The notes under the pieces are model-generated. The model was not told where the DNA came from. It searched no databases and saw only the letters and a list, made by a program, of their open reading frames with translations. A stretch of DNA of 64,000 nt from Streptomyces sp. TLI_171 (GTDB taxonomy: Bacteria > Actinomycetota > Actinomycetes > Streptomycetales > Streptomycetaceae): the NCBI RefSeq assembly GCF_003610255.1, contig NZ_RAPS01000001.1, forward strand, positions 248,001 to 312,000. Reading direction: 5' to 3'. Positions 19,913 to 27,355 of the stretch are shown in pieces. The number at the start of each line of letters is the position of its first letter. Position 1 is the first letter of the stretch. The position numbers were made by a program, and so were the translations under genes.

Positions 19913-20557
19913 TCACATCCCGAACAGCTCCGCGCACGCGGCCACGCCGGCGAGGTGGACCTCGGGGCGCGCCGTGGCCTCCCAGTCCGTGCGGGTGAGG
20001 CGGAAGCGCTGGGTGGTGGCGGGTTCGCCGTGGCGGTTCTCGCGTTCGAGGCCGTCGGGGCGGTAGCCGAGGCGGCGGGAGACGGCGATGGAGGCGGGGT
20101 TGTCGGTGTAGGAGGCGGAGGTGGCGTCCTCGGCGTGCAGGCCGGCGAAGGCGAGGTGGAGCACCGCGGAGCGGGCCTCGGTGCCGAGTCCGCGGCCGTG
20201 GTGCGGGAGGGTCAGCCAGGAGCCGGAGAGGGTCTCCCGGCGGACCGCGAAGTCCGTGGCCCGGATGGACTGGACGCCGATCGGGCGGCCGTCGAGGAAG
20301 ACCGTGAGCAGCAGCGCCCACGCCTCCGGCGTCCAGTCGGCCTGGGATCGCCAGGTGGCTCTGAGGACGGCGCGGGCGCGTTCGGTGGGTGTTCCGTACG
20401 CCCAGGTGGAGCGGAAGGGGCGGGTGCCGGGGGTGACGACGCCGTGCTCGGCGGCGGCGTCCGCGAGTTCGGCGAGTTCGTGCTCGGTGGGCAGTCGCAG
20501 TTCGAGGCGCGGGGAGCGGACCCGCAGGCCGGGCAGCGGCCAGTGATCGGTGGGCAT
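19913..20557 (-). CDS. GNAT family N-acetyltransferase (RimJ/RimL-like)
   Basis: A 214-residue protein of the RimJ/RimL-type GNAT subfamily. It shows LRSPRLELRLPTEHE-type N-terminal strands, a substrate-side motif (GVQSIRATDFAVRR), the acetyl-CoA loop PHHGRGLGTEARSAVL near residue 125, and the C-terminal NPASIAVSRRLGYRPDG. The length fits the family. The ATG at 20557 was chosen because an MPTDHWPLPGL start precedes the first conserved strand. The acceptor is unknown. It is a single gene facing away from the large regulator downstream on the plus strand. Confidence 0.85.
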   Translation of the reverse strand: MPTDHWPLPGLRVRSPRLELRLPTEHELAELADAAAEHGVVTPGTRPFRSTWAYGTPTERARAVLRATWRSQADWTPEAWALLLTVFLDGRPIGVQSIRATDFAVRRETLSGSWLTLPHHGRGLGTEARSAVLHLAFAGLHAEDATSASYTDNPASIAVSRRLGYRPDGLERENRHGEPATTQRFRLTRTDWEATARPEVHLAGVAACAELFGM

Positions 20558-20841
20558 CGGCCCAGTGTGCCCGCAACGGGGCGGGCCGGTCCGGTCGTTC
20601 TCGGGTATCGCGGCTCCGGTGGCATGGACGGTCGTGGGTGGGGCGGCCGGTCCGTCGCTTCCCTGTCGGCGGATAGGCTGGCGCGCGGCCTGCTGCGGAG
20701 ACCTGGCGCGGTGTCCATCGTTCGCGGTCGGGCGGGGCGGCGGCAAGGTGTTGCCTGTTGCCAGGGTGGAGGTGTCAACACCTGGCACCGGCGGGGCCGC
20801 GCGGGAGTGACAGCACATCAGGAGTGGGGGGACCGGGGCCG

Positions 20842-23277
20842 GTGACGTTCGGCGAGCGGTTGCGGCGGCTGCGGGAGGAGCGCGAGGTCTCGCTGGCGGA
20901 GCTCGCCCGGGCGACCCACTACAGCAAGAGCTATCTGAGCCGGGTCGAGACGGGGGGCCGGCACGGCACGGAGGCGCTGGCGGCGGCGTGCGCCCGCGCC
21001 CTGGGCGTGGAGGTCGAACTGCTGGGCCCGGTGGGCACCCCGGCGACCCCGGCCCGAGTGCCCGCCCCGCACCGGCCGCCGCCACAGGCAACACCCGAGG
21101 CACCGCCCCAGGCGTCGCCCCAGGCACCGCCCCGGGCACCGCTCCGGGTGCCGGCGCAGCTGCCGCCCGCGCCGGGCGTGTTCGCGGGCCGCGGGACGGC
21201 CCTGGCGGAGCTGGATTCGGCGTTGGCGGCGTCCCGGGCCCGCTGGGGCGAGGGTGGGCCGCGGGTGTGGGTGGTGGACGGGATGGGCGGGATCGGGAAG
21301 ACCGCGCTGGCGGTGCACTGGGCGCACCGGGCGAGGTCGTGCTTCCCGGACGGGGTGCTGTTCAGTGATCTGGCGGGGCACGGCAGTTCGGGGGCGCCGC
21401 GGGAGCCGGGCGAGGTCCTGGACGGGTTCCTGCGGGCGTTGGGCGCGGACGCCGAGCTGATTCCGCCGCAGTTGGCGGAGCGCAGCGCGCTGTTGCGGAC
21501 GATGCTGGCGGAGCGCCGGGTGCTGCTGGTGCTGGACAATGCGGCGGCGCCGGCCCAGGTGCGTCCGCTGCTGCCGGGGGCGCCGGGCTGCCTGGTGCTG
21601 GTGACCAGCCGGACCAGGATGGCGGGTCTGGTGGCGCGGGACGGGGCGCGCCGGGTGACGTTGGCGCCGCTGGAGCCGGAGCAGGCGGTGGAGTTGCTGC
21701 GCCGGACGGTGGGCGCGGAGCGGGTGGACGCGGATCCGGCGGCGGCCCGCGAGCTGGTGCTGCGGTGCGGCCGGTTGCCGCTGGCGCTGCTGGTGGCGGC
21801 GGAGCGGGCGGTGTCCCGGCCGGGTCTGACGCTGGCCCGGGTGAACGAGGAGTTGCGGTCGGACCGGGACCGGCTGCGGGTGCTGGCGGCGGCGGACGAC
21901 GGCGATTCGGCGCTGCGGGTGGTGTTCTCCTGGTCGTACCGGGCGCTGGACCCGGAGCCGGCCCGGGCGTTCCGGCTGCTGGCGCTGCATCCGGGTGCGG
22001 CGTTGACGCCGGAGACCGCGGCGGCGCTGCTGGGTACCACGCCGGGCAACGCCTGGGAGTTGCTGAACCTGCTCGCGGACGTGCACCTGCTGGAGGTGGA
22101 GGCGCCGGAGCGGTTCCGGTTCCATTCGCTGCTGCAGGTGTACGGCCGGGAGTTGACGGAGACCCAGGACGCGCCGCGGGACCGGATCGCCGCGCTGGAC
22201 CGGTTGTACGACTGGTACCGGCAGGCGGCGGACGCGGCGGGCCGGCTGCTGGAGCCGGGCGGCCGGACGGTGGTCGCCGCGCCGCTGCCGGGGGTGCGCC
22301 CGCCGGTGTTCGAGTCGTACGAGGACGCGGTGGCGTGGTGCGAGGCGCATCTGGCGGACCTGCTGGCGCTGATCCGGTACGCGGCGTCGGCGGGTCGTCC
22401 GCCGGCGGCCTGGCAGCTGCCGTTCGCGCTGTGGTCGTTCTTCCACCGCAGCCATCACCGGGCGGAGTGGCTGAACGCGGCGCGGATCGCGGTCGCGGCG
22501 GCGGCGGACAGCGCGGATCCGCGGGCGCTGACGGTGTCCCTGGTGCTGCTGGGCACGGCGCAGGTGCACGCGGGGCGGCCGGTGGAGGCGGAGATCCACC
22601 TGCGGCGGGCGCTGGAGCGCTGTGCGGGTGGTGCGGCGGACGCGGCGGGCGAGTGCGCGGCGCGCAACCACCTGGCGGAGCTGATGCTGCGTCAGGGGCG
22701 GGCGACGGAGGCGCTGGAGCTGCTGGATCCGGCGTTGGCGCTGTCCCGGGCGACCGGTTACCGCTGGGTCGAGCGGGTGACGCTGACCAATCTGGGCGAG
22801 GCGGCGCTGCGGCTGGGGCGGTTGGCGGAGGCGGAGCGGCTGCTGTTCGAGGCGTTGGCGCTGCGTTCGGGCGGCGGCGACCGGCGGACCGAGGGCCTGG
22901 CGCTGCTGCACCTGGGCACGGTGCACCGGGCGTTGGGGCGGCTGCCGCAGGCGGTGGGCTGTCTGCGGCGGGCGCTGGAGCTGCACCGGTTGGCGGGCAA
23001 CCGGTGGGCGCAGGGGCGGACGCTGGAGCAGCTGGGTCACACCTTCGCGGCCCTGGGCCGGTCCGCCGAGGCCGCGCCGCTGTGGCGGGAGGCGCTCGAC
23101 GTGATGGCGGAGACGGGCGATCCGCGGGCCGCCGCGCTGGCGGGGCAGGTGGGGCCGCCGGGCCTGCCGCGGCCCGCGGAGGCGGCGGCCCCGTCCGCGG
23201 CTCCGGTGCTGGGCCCGGTGATCGCCCGTCTTCCGCGCCCGACCGCGCCGGAGCCGGGCCGGGTCTGGCGGTGGTGA
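20842..23277 (+). CDS. XRE-HTH / NB-ARC / TPR signalling regulator
   Basis: An 811-residue multidomain regulator. Residues about 1-60 are an XRE-type helix-turn-helix (FGERLRRLREEREVSLAEL; YSKSYLSRVE). A Pro/Ala-rich linker follows (about 70-110). The NTPase domain has a P-loop GMGGIGKT near residue 150 and downstream LLVLDNAAAPAQVRPLLPG and GLPLAL-like motifs of NB-ARC/STAND proteins. The C-terminal third is TPR repeats. Proteins of this design (AfsR-like, but with an XRE rather than SARP DNA-binding domain) act as ATP-dependent switches, often near secondary metabolite genes. The GTG at 20842 is preceded by a GGGGGGA stretch; an in-frame GTG at 20824 is the alternative. It ends 13 bases from the convergent carrier protein gene, so a link to that cluster is possible but not shown. 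Confidence 0.88.
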   Translation: MTFGERLRRLREEREVSLAELARATHYSKSYLSRVETGGRHGTEALAAACARALGVEVELLGPVGTPATPARVPAPHRPPPQATPEAPPQASPQAPPRAPLRVPAQLPPAPGVFAGRGTALAELDSALAASRARWGEGGPRVWVVDGMGGIGKTALAVHWAHRARSCFPDGVLFSDLAGHGSSGAPREPGEVLDGFLRALGADAELIPPQLAERSALLRTMLAERRVLLVLDNAAAPAQVRPLLPGAPGCLVLVTSRTRMAGLVARDGARRVTLAPLEPEQAVELLRRTVGAERVDADPAAARELVLRCGRLPLALLVAAERAVSRPGLTLARVNEELRSDRDRLRVLAAADDGDSALRVVFSWSYRALDPEPARAFRLLALHPGAALTPETAAALLGTTPGNAWELLNLLADVHLLEVEAPERFRFHSLLQVYGRELTETQDAPRDRIAALDRLYDWYRQAADAAGRLLEPGGRTVVAAPLPGVRPPVFESYEDAVAWCEAHLADLLALIRYAASAGRPPAAWQLPFALWSFFHRSHHRAEWLNAARIAVAAAADSADPRALTVSLVLLGTAQVHAGRPVEAEIHLRRALERCAGGAADAAGECAARNHLAELMLRQGRATEALELLDPALALSRATGYRWVERVTLTNLGEAALRLGRLAEAERLLFEALALRSGGGDRRTEGLALLHLGTVHRALGRLPQAVGCLRRALELHRLAGNRWAQGRTLEQLGHTFAALGRSAEAAPLWREALDVMAETGDPRAAALAGQVGPPGLPRPAEAAAPSAAPVLGPVIARLPRPTAPEPGRVWRW

Positions 23278-23289
23278 TCCGCCGGCGGG

Positions 23290-23511
23290 TCAGGTCAGGA
23301 AGCGTTCGCCGACCCGGTTGAGGGTGCGGAAGTCGTCGATGGTGACGTCCTGCAGGTCGATGTTGTCGCCGGTGAGGTCCTCCAGCAGGTCGATGAACTC
23401 CAGGAAGTCCATCGAGTCGATCAGGCGGGCCTCGATCAGGTCCTCGTCGGGGCCGATCGGGCCGTCCAGGTCGGGGTTCTTCTCGTGCAGCCAGGCGGTG
23501 ATGCGTTCCAT
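23290..23511 (-). CDS. Dedicated small carrier protein for the aa:CP ligase
   Basis: A 73-residue acidic protein with IDSMDFLEFIDLLEDL; Ser33 in the DSM motif is the expected phosphopantetheine site. It lies 42 bases downstream of the SerRS-like ligase on the same strand. This is the arrangement described for amino acid:[carrier protein] ligases in Bradyrhizobium and Agrobacterium, where the ligase charges the phosphopantetheine thiol of a neighbouring small carrier protein. I therefore infer that this protein is the acceptor of the ligase at 23554-24402. It is unlike the carrier protein at 1-252 in sequence. Confidence 0.88.
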   Translation of the reverse strand: MERITAWLHEKNPDLDGPIGPDEDLIEARLIDSMDFLEFIDLLEDLTGDNIDLQDVTIDDFRTLNRVGERFLT

Positions 23512-23553
23512 GCGGGTGGTGTGCTCCTTGTCGGGTGTCGGGGTGACGGCGGG

Positions 23554-24402
23554 TCAGGACCGGGCGGCGTCGAGGCGGACCAGGGCGGTCTCGGCGCTGC
23601 CGTGGGCGAGGATCATGGCGTGCACCCAGCGCTCCAGGCCGAAGGCGACGCAGGCGCTGTGGGCGGAGCCGTGCTCGCCGGCGGTGATGCCGAGGCGTTC
23701 GCCGAAGAAGTTGCGGTGCCGGTTGACCGAGGCGATCGCGGTGCCGTCGGGGGCGCTGAACTCGTGCTTGACGGGGTCGAGCCGCATCAGCTTGGCGCGT
23801 GAGCCGCCCTTGTCGTAGAAGGGGTCGTCGGCGGCGGCGCGGGTGAGTTCGAGGCCGAGCAGTTCGGCGGTCGCGGTGATGTACGCGGCGCCGCGCTCCA
23901 GGTGGTCGGCGGCGCCCTGGGTGGTGCCCAGGTAGAGGACTTCGCGCATGTGGAAGCCCCAGAGGCGGCGCAGCCCGTCGTAGTGGGTCTCGTTGCGGAA
24001 GCAGCGGCCGGCGGCGGACAGCCGCAGTCCCGCGCCGACGTCCTGGCCCTCCAGTGAGAGCAGCAGGCCGTAGCAGGTGGCGGAGGGCAGCAGGTGCCCG
24101 GTGGGCTCCAGCGGCCGGTCGCCGGGGGTGTCGCCGGCGGCGAGTCCGGCGTGGGTGTCGGCGGTGAAGCGGCCGGCGGAGACGCCCAGGTGCGGGAAGT
24201 TGCGGAAGTAGTCGAGCTTGGCGAGGCCCTCGACGGTCAGCAGCGGCGGCCCGAGGACTTCGGGGGCGGCCAGCTGGGCGGCCAGTCCGGTGAGGAGGTC
24301 GTCGAGGCCGCGCAGCAGCGCGGTGCGCACGGGGTCGAGGGTGACCAGGCCGGGTCCGGGGTCGGCGAGGCGGAGGCCGGGCGCGGCGATGACGTTGCTC
24401 AT
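23554..24402 (-). CDS. Amino acid:[carrier protein] ligase, class II aaRS-like (SerRS homologue)
   Basis: A 282-residue stand-alone class II synthetase core. Motif 2 is RCFRNE (133-138) and motif 3 is FGLERW (254-259). Cys110 (ATCYG), Glu154 (HMREV) and Cys251 (HSACV) fall where atypical archaeal SerRS and the Bll0957-type ligases have their Zn-binding Cys-Glu-Cys. There is no N-terminal tRNA-binding arm, as expected for the family that loads amino acids onto carrier proteins instead of tRNA. The carrier protein gene follows directly. Characterised relatives prefer Gly or Ala; the amino acid here is not readable. Two dre-like operators lie upstream, shared with the divergent dioxygenase operon. 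Confidence 0.88.
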   Translation of the reverse strand: MSNVIAAPGLRLADPGPGLVTLDPVRTALLRGLDDLLTGLAAQLAAPEVLGPPLLTVEGLAKLDYFRNFPHLGVSAGRFTADTHAGLAAGDTPGDRPLEPTGHLLPSATCYGLLLSLEGQDVGAGLRLSAAGRCFRNETHYDGLRRLWGFHMREVLYLGTTQGAADHLERGAAYITATAELLGLELTRAAADDPFYDKGGSRAKLMRLDPVKHEFSAPDGTAIASVNRHRNFFGERLGITAGEHGSAHSACVAFGLERWVHAMILAHGSAETALVRLDAARS

Positions 24403-24618
24403 GGCAGGGATTCCCTCTCGGGGCGGGCGGGCGGTCGGGGCGCGGCGCGGTGCGCGGACGGACGCGGAAGGGGTCTCGTCGCGCGGGGGCCGCGGAGAAG
24501 GTGCGGACGGCGGGAGGTGCGGGGCCGTCGTCGGGCGGCGCGGCGCAGCGGGGCGGCGCGGACCGACGCTCCGTCAGGGACCGGAGCCGATGGGGACATT
24601 AGGTCAGTCTCGCTGCAA

Positions 24619-24630
24619 TTGTCTAGACCA
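24619..24630. promoter_or_regulatory. DasR-type operator 1 (dre-like)
   Basis: TTGTCTAGACCA matches the dre core TGGTCTAGACCA at 11 of 12 positions, including the central CTAG. It is 217 bases upstream of the aa:CP ligase start. It is part of a pair with the site at 24699-24710. Confidence 0.65.
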
Positions 24631-24698
24631 ACCTGCAACCGCACCGAGCTTGACGCGTCACCATCGCGGGTTACCGATCAGGAACTTGACAAGAGTTG

Positions 24699-24710
24699 TG
24701 GTCTGGACCA
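24699..24710. promoter_or_regulatory. DasR-type operator 2 (dre-like)
   Basis: TGGTCTGGACCA matches the dre core at 11 of 12 positions and is a palindrome apart from the centre. It lies 261 bases upstream of the dioxygenase start at 24971. The 80-base spacing from operator 1 would put both on nearly the same DNA face. Confidence 0.65.
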
Positions 24711-24970
24711 ATGCTGACGATCGGAGCGACCGCGGCGCACTCTGCGCGCCGCCCTTCCCCGTCGCCCGCGTCACGTTCGGCCCCGGCACTGTTCGGCTCC
24801 GTCTCCGTCCGGCCCCGCTGCGGGAGCCGCCGAAGCGACCGGCCGCTCTCCGACCCGGGGCGCACCCCCGTCCTTCCGCCGTACCCCCGTCCGCGGGCCC
24901 GCCGTGGCGCCCGTGCCCTCGCGGGGTCCGGCCGTCCGCCTCCCGCGTTCCCCTCAGGAGGAGCTGTTCC

Positions 24971-26053
24971 ATGAGGTCCGCACCATCCCGCCGCGCCCAT
25001 CTGTTCCGGGCCGCGAGCGAGCGCCCGTACTTCAGCAACGACGGCGAGTCCTACCTCGCCCAGCACACCCTGCGCGAGCTCACCAAGTCCCGTCCGCTGC
25101 GCGTGCTGTCCGAGCAGGACTTCGCGCACTGGCAGACCTACGGCTACGTGATCGTCCGCGAGGCGGTGCCGGCCGAGCACGCCCGCCGGATGCTCGACTT
25201 CGCGTGGGAGTTCCAGGGTCTGGACCCGCAGGACCCGGCCAGTTGGTTCGCCGACCGGCCGTTCCGCTCCGACCTGGACCAGCAGCTGCACATCTACGGC
25301 TTCGTCGAGGCGTACCACCACCAGCTGCTCTGGGACAGCCGGCAGCACCAGCGGGTCTACGACGCCTTCGTGGACGTCTGGGACTGCGAGGAGCTCTGGG
25401 TCACCCTGGACCGGCTCAACCTGAACCCGCCGAACCGCGGCAACCGCGACCGGGCGCTGATCGACCCCACCGACCGGGGCTTCGACATCGAGCTGCACTG
25501 GGACATCGACACCACGCTCGGCGTGCCGCCGCAGCGGGTGCAGGGCATCATCGCGCTCAACGACACCTCGCCGGAGACCGGCGGCTTCCAGTGCAACCCG
25601 GAGCTGTTCCGGCAGTTCGAGGCGTGGAAGCTGACCCAGCCGGCCGACCGCGACCCGATCCGGCCCGACCTCGACCGTGCCGAACTCCCGGTCGTCCGGC
25701 CGGAGTTGCATCCGGGCGACCTGCTGATCTGGAACGGCCTGCTGGCGCACGGCGTCGCCCGCAACCTGTCCGAGCAGGGCGTGCGCGCCGTCCAGTACCT
25801 GTCGATGATGCCCGCCCTGGAGGAGCACGAGCGGCTGCGCAAGTCCCGCGTCGACTCCTGGCGCCACCTGCGCACCCCGCGCTGGAACCGCACCCTGGTC
25901 GGCGACCCGGTCCTGCACGAGTCGAAGCGCTACCCGACCGCGCAGCTGACCGAGCTCGGCAGCCGGCTGCTCGGCCTGAGCTCCTGGCACGAGCCGGCCC
26001 CCGAGGCCGCTGCTGCCGCCACCGGGGTGACCGAGTGCGCCGCGTCGGCCTGA
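24971..26053 (+). CDS. Fe(II)/2-oxoglutarate dioxygenase, PhyH family
   Basis: A 360-residue phytanoyl-CoA dioxygenase-like (PhyH) protein. The metal ligands are visible as HWD (His176, Asp178) and His260 in GLLAHGVARN, with a downstream Arg in GVRAVQYL to bind 2-oxoglutarate. PGDLLIWNG before His260 is typical of the family. The start is clear: ATG at 24971 preceded by AGGAGGAG with good spacing. It is first in an operon with the GT-like gene, which overlaps it by 19 bases. I infer that it hydroxylates or otherwise oxidises an amino acid, possibly while bound to the carrier protein at 23290-23511; the free amino acid or final product are alternatives. Confidence 0.87.
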   Translation: MRSAPSRRAHLFRAASERPYFSNDGESYLAQHTLRELTKSRPLRVLSEQDFAHWQTYGYVIVREAVPAEHARRMLDFAWEFQGLDPQDPASWFADRPFRSDLDQQLHIYGFVEAYHHQLLWDSRQHQRVYDAFVDVWDCEELWVTLDRLNLNPPNRGNRDRALIDPTDRGFDIELHWDIDTTLGVPPQRVQGIIALNDTSPETGGFQCNPELFRQFEAWKLTQPADRDPIRPDLDRAELPVVRPELHPGDLLIWNGLLAHGVARNLSEQGVRAVQYLSMMPALEEHERLRKSRVDSWRHLRTPRWNRTLVGDPVLHESKRYPTAQLTELGSRLLGLSSWHEPAPEAAAAATGVTECAASA

Positions 26054-27330
26054 CCCTGCCCACCAACCGCCCCTGCTCCCCCGCACTGCGCGCGCTGCTC
26101 GACGAAGCCGCCTACGGCGCACGGGAGTTCGGTGTGGAGGTGGCTGTCCTGGTGCTGGACTCCGCGCCCGCCGCGGTGCGCGCCGAGCACGCCGCGGCGC
26201 TCGCGGCGCACCCGGCCGCCCCGGGCGTGACGGTCCATCACCTCGACGAGGACGCCCAGCGCGCCTTCCTCGCCCGGGCCCTGGCCCGGGCGGGGCTGCC
26301 CGACCCCGCCCGGCTGCTCGACCTGCTGCTGCCGGACGCCGTGTCCTACGGCGCCTGCACCGACCGGGCGTTCCTGCTCGCGGAGGCGCTGGGCTGCGCC
26401 TCGGTGCACCGGCGGGACTCCGACAGCCGCTACCAACTCCTGGACGGGCTACCGGTGTTCCCGCTGCATCAGGAACTCGCCGCGCTCGGTCTGCCGGCCG
26501 GACAGGTGGCGGGGCGGATCGGCGGCCGGCTGAAGCGGCTCGGCCCGGGCGCGGCGGAGCTCCCCGTGTCGCTGGTCGGCGCCTCCTTCATCGGCGAACT
26601 CTCGGTGGACCTCGCCGAGATCCTCGAACTCGACCCGGCGGTGCACGGCGAACTCGTCGGACTGACGCTGCCGCCGTCGGTGCCGCCGCCCTGGCGCGAG
26701 CAGGCCGTCAAGGTGGCGTTCCGCGGCGCGGGCAGCACGCCGTTCACCGCCGACCGCCCGGTGCTCGGCCAGGTCGCCCCGAGCCGGATCGACATGTGCA
26801 ACGTGGCGTTGGACCGCGAGGTGTACTCCCGGGTCCCGCTGCCGCCGGCCGCGGAGACCATCGGCACCGACTACTTCCTGCTGCACGTCCTGCACCACGC
26901 GGCGCTGCCCGGGGTGCTGCACAACCGGCACATCGTCAACTTCCACACCGGGGAGCGCCGCACCGGCTCCGGCCGCACCGCGTACCACCTGCGGCTGTCG
27001 AGATTCCTGCTGCTGGCCGGGTGCCTCGACGGGATCTACACCGCCCTGGCCGGGTCCGAACTGCTCGACCCGGACGGGCGGCTGCGCCCGCAGGCCGTGG
27101 CCGCGGCCGTCCGCCGGGCCCCCGACCCCGACCCGGAGCGGCTGACCACCGTCGAACGGGCCTACCGCCGGCTGGGCCCGGACTGGGCGCCGGTCGCCGA
27201 CACCCTCGCCGCGCGGCGGGCGGAGTTCCTGGCCGCCGCCCGCACCGATCTCGACGAGTTCGCGGCCTTGATCGACGCCTGGCCCGCCCTGAGCGCCGCC
27301 GCCCGCGACACCGCGCTGCCCGGCCGGTGA
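26035..27330 (+). CDS. Glycosyltransferase-like protein of unknown function
   Basis: A 431-residue protein starting at GTG 26035, 19 bases inside the dioxygenase gene. It opens VGLTLPTNRP with an alternating alpha/beta pattern like a GT-A nucleotide-sugar fold, and has an acidic RRDSDSRYQ near residues 124-132 that could serve as a DxD metal motif. A later VAPSRIDMCNVALDREV and TIGTDYFLLHVLHHAA are conserved-looking. I cannot assign a family with certainty. The position between dioxygenase and condensation protein suggests a tailoring step in the same pathway. It may be an uncharacterised DUF family rather than a true glycosyltransferase. Confidence 0.75.
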   Translation: MRRVGLTLPTNRPCSPALRALLDEAAYGAREFGVEVAVLVLDSAPAAVRAEHAAALAAHPAAPGVTVHHLDEDAQRAFLARALARAGLPDPARLLDLLLPDAVSYGACTDRAFLLAEALGCASVHRRDSDSRYQLLDGLPVFPLHQELAALGLPAGQVAGRIGGRLKRLGPGAAELPVSLVGASFIGELSVDLAEILELDPAVHGELVGLTLPPSVPPPWREQAVKVAFRGAGSTPFTADRPVLGQVAPSRIDMCNVALDREVYSRVPLPPAAETIGTDYFLLHVLHHAALPGVLHNRHIVNFHTGERRTGSGRTAYHLRLSRFLLLAGCLDGIYTALAGSELLDPDGRLRPQAVAAAVRRAPDPDPERLTTVERAYRRLGPDWAPVADTLAARRAEFLAAARTDLDEFAALIDAWPALSAAARDTALPGR

Positions 27331-27355
27331 GCCGCCCTACCGAAAGCGAACTCCC

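Larger units (their letters stand above)
24403..24970. other. Divergent regulatory region between ligase and dioxygenase operons
   Basis: A 568-base gap between divergent transcription units. It contains two DasR-type palindromes 80 bases apart (24619-24630 and 24699-24710). Around them (about 24600-24720) the DNA is less GC-rich than its surroundings, as expected for promoters. The flanks are very GC-rich with no convincing gene. Confidence 0.6.

Noticed and set aside
24094-24717. Open frames across the divergent region 24403-24970
   Set aside because: Arg/Gly-rich and lacking motifs; the region holds two operator palindromes and is a promoter region.
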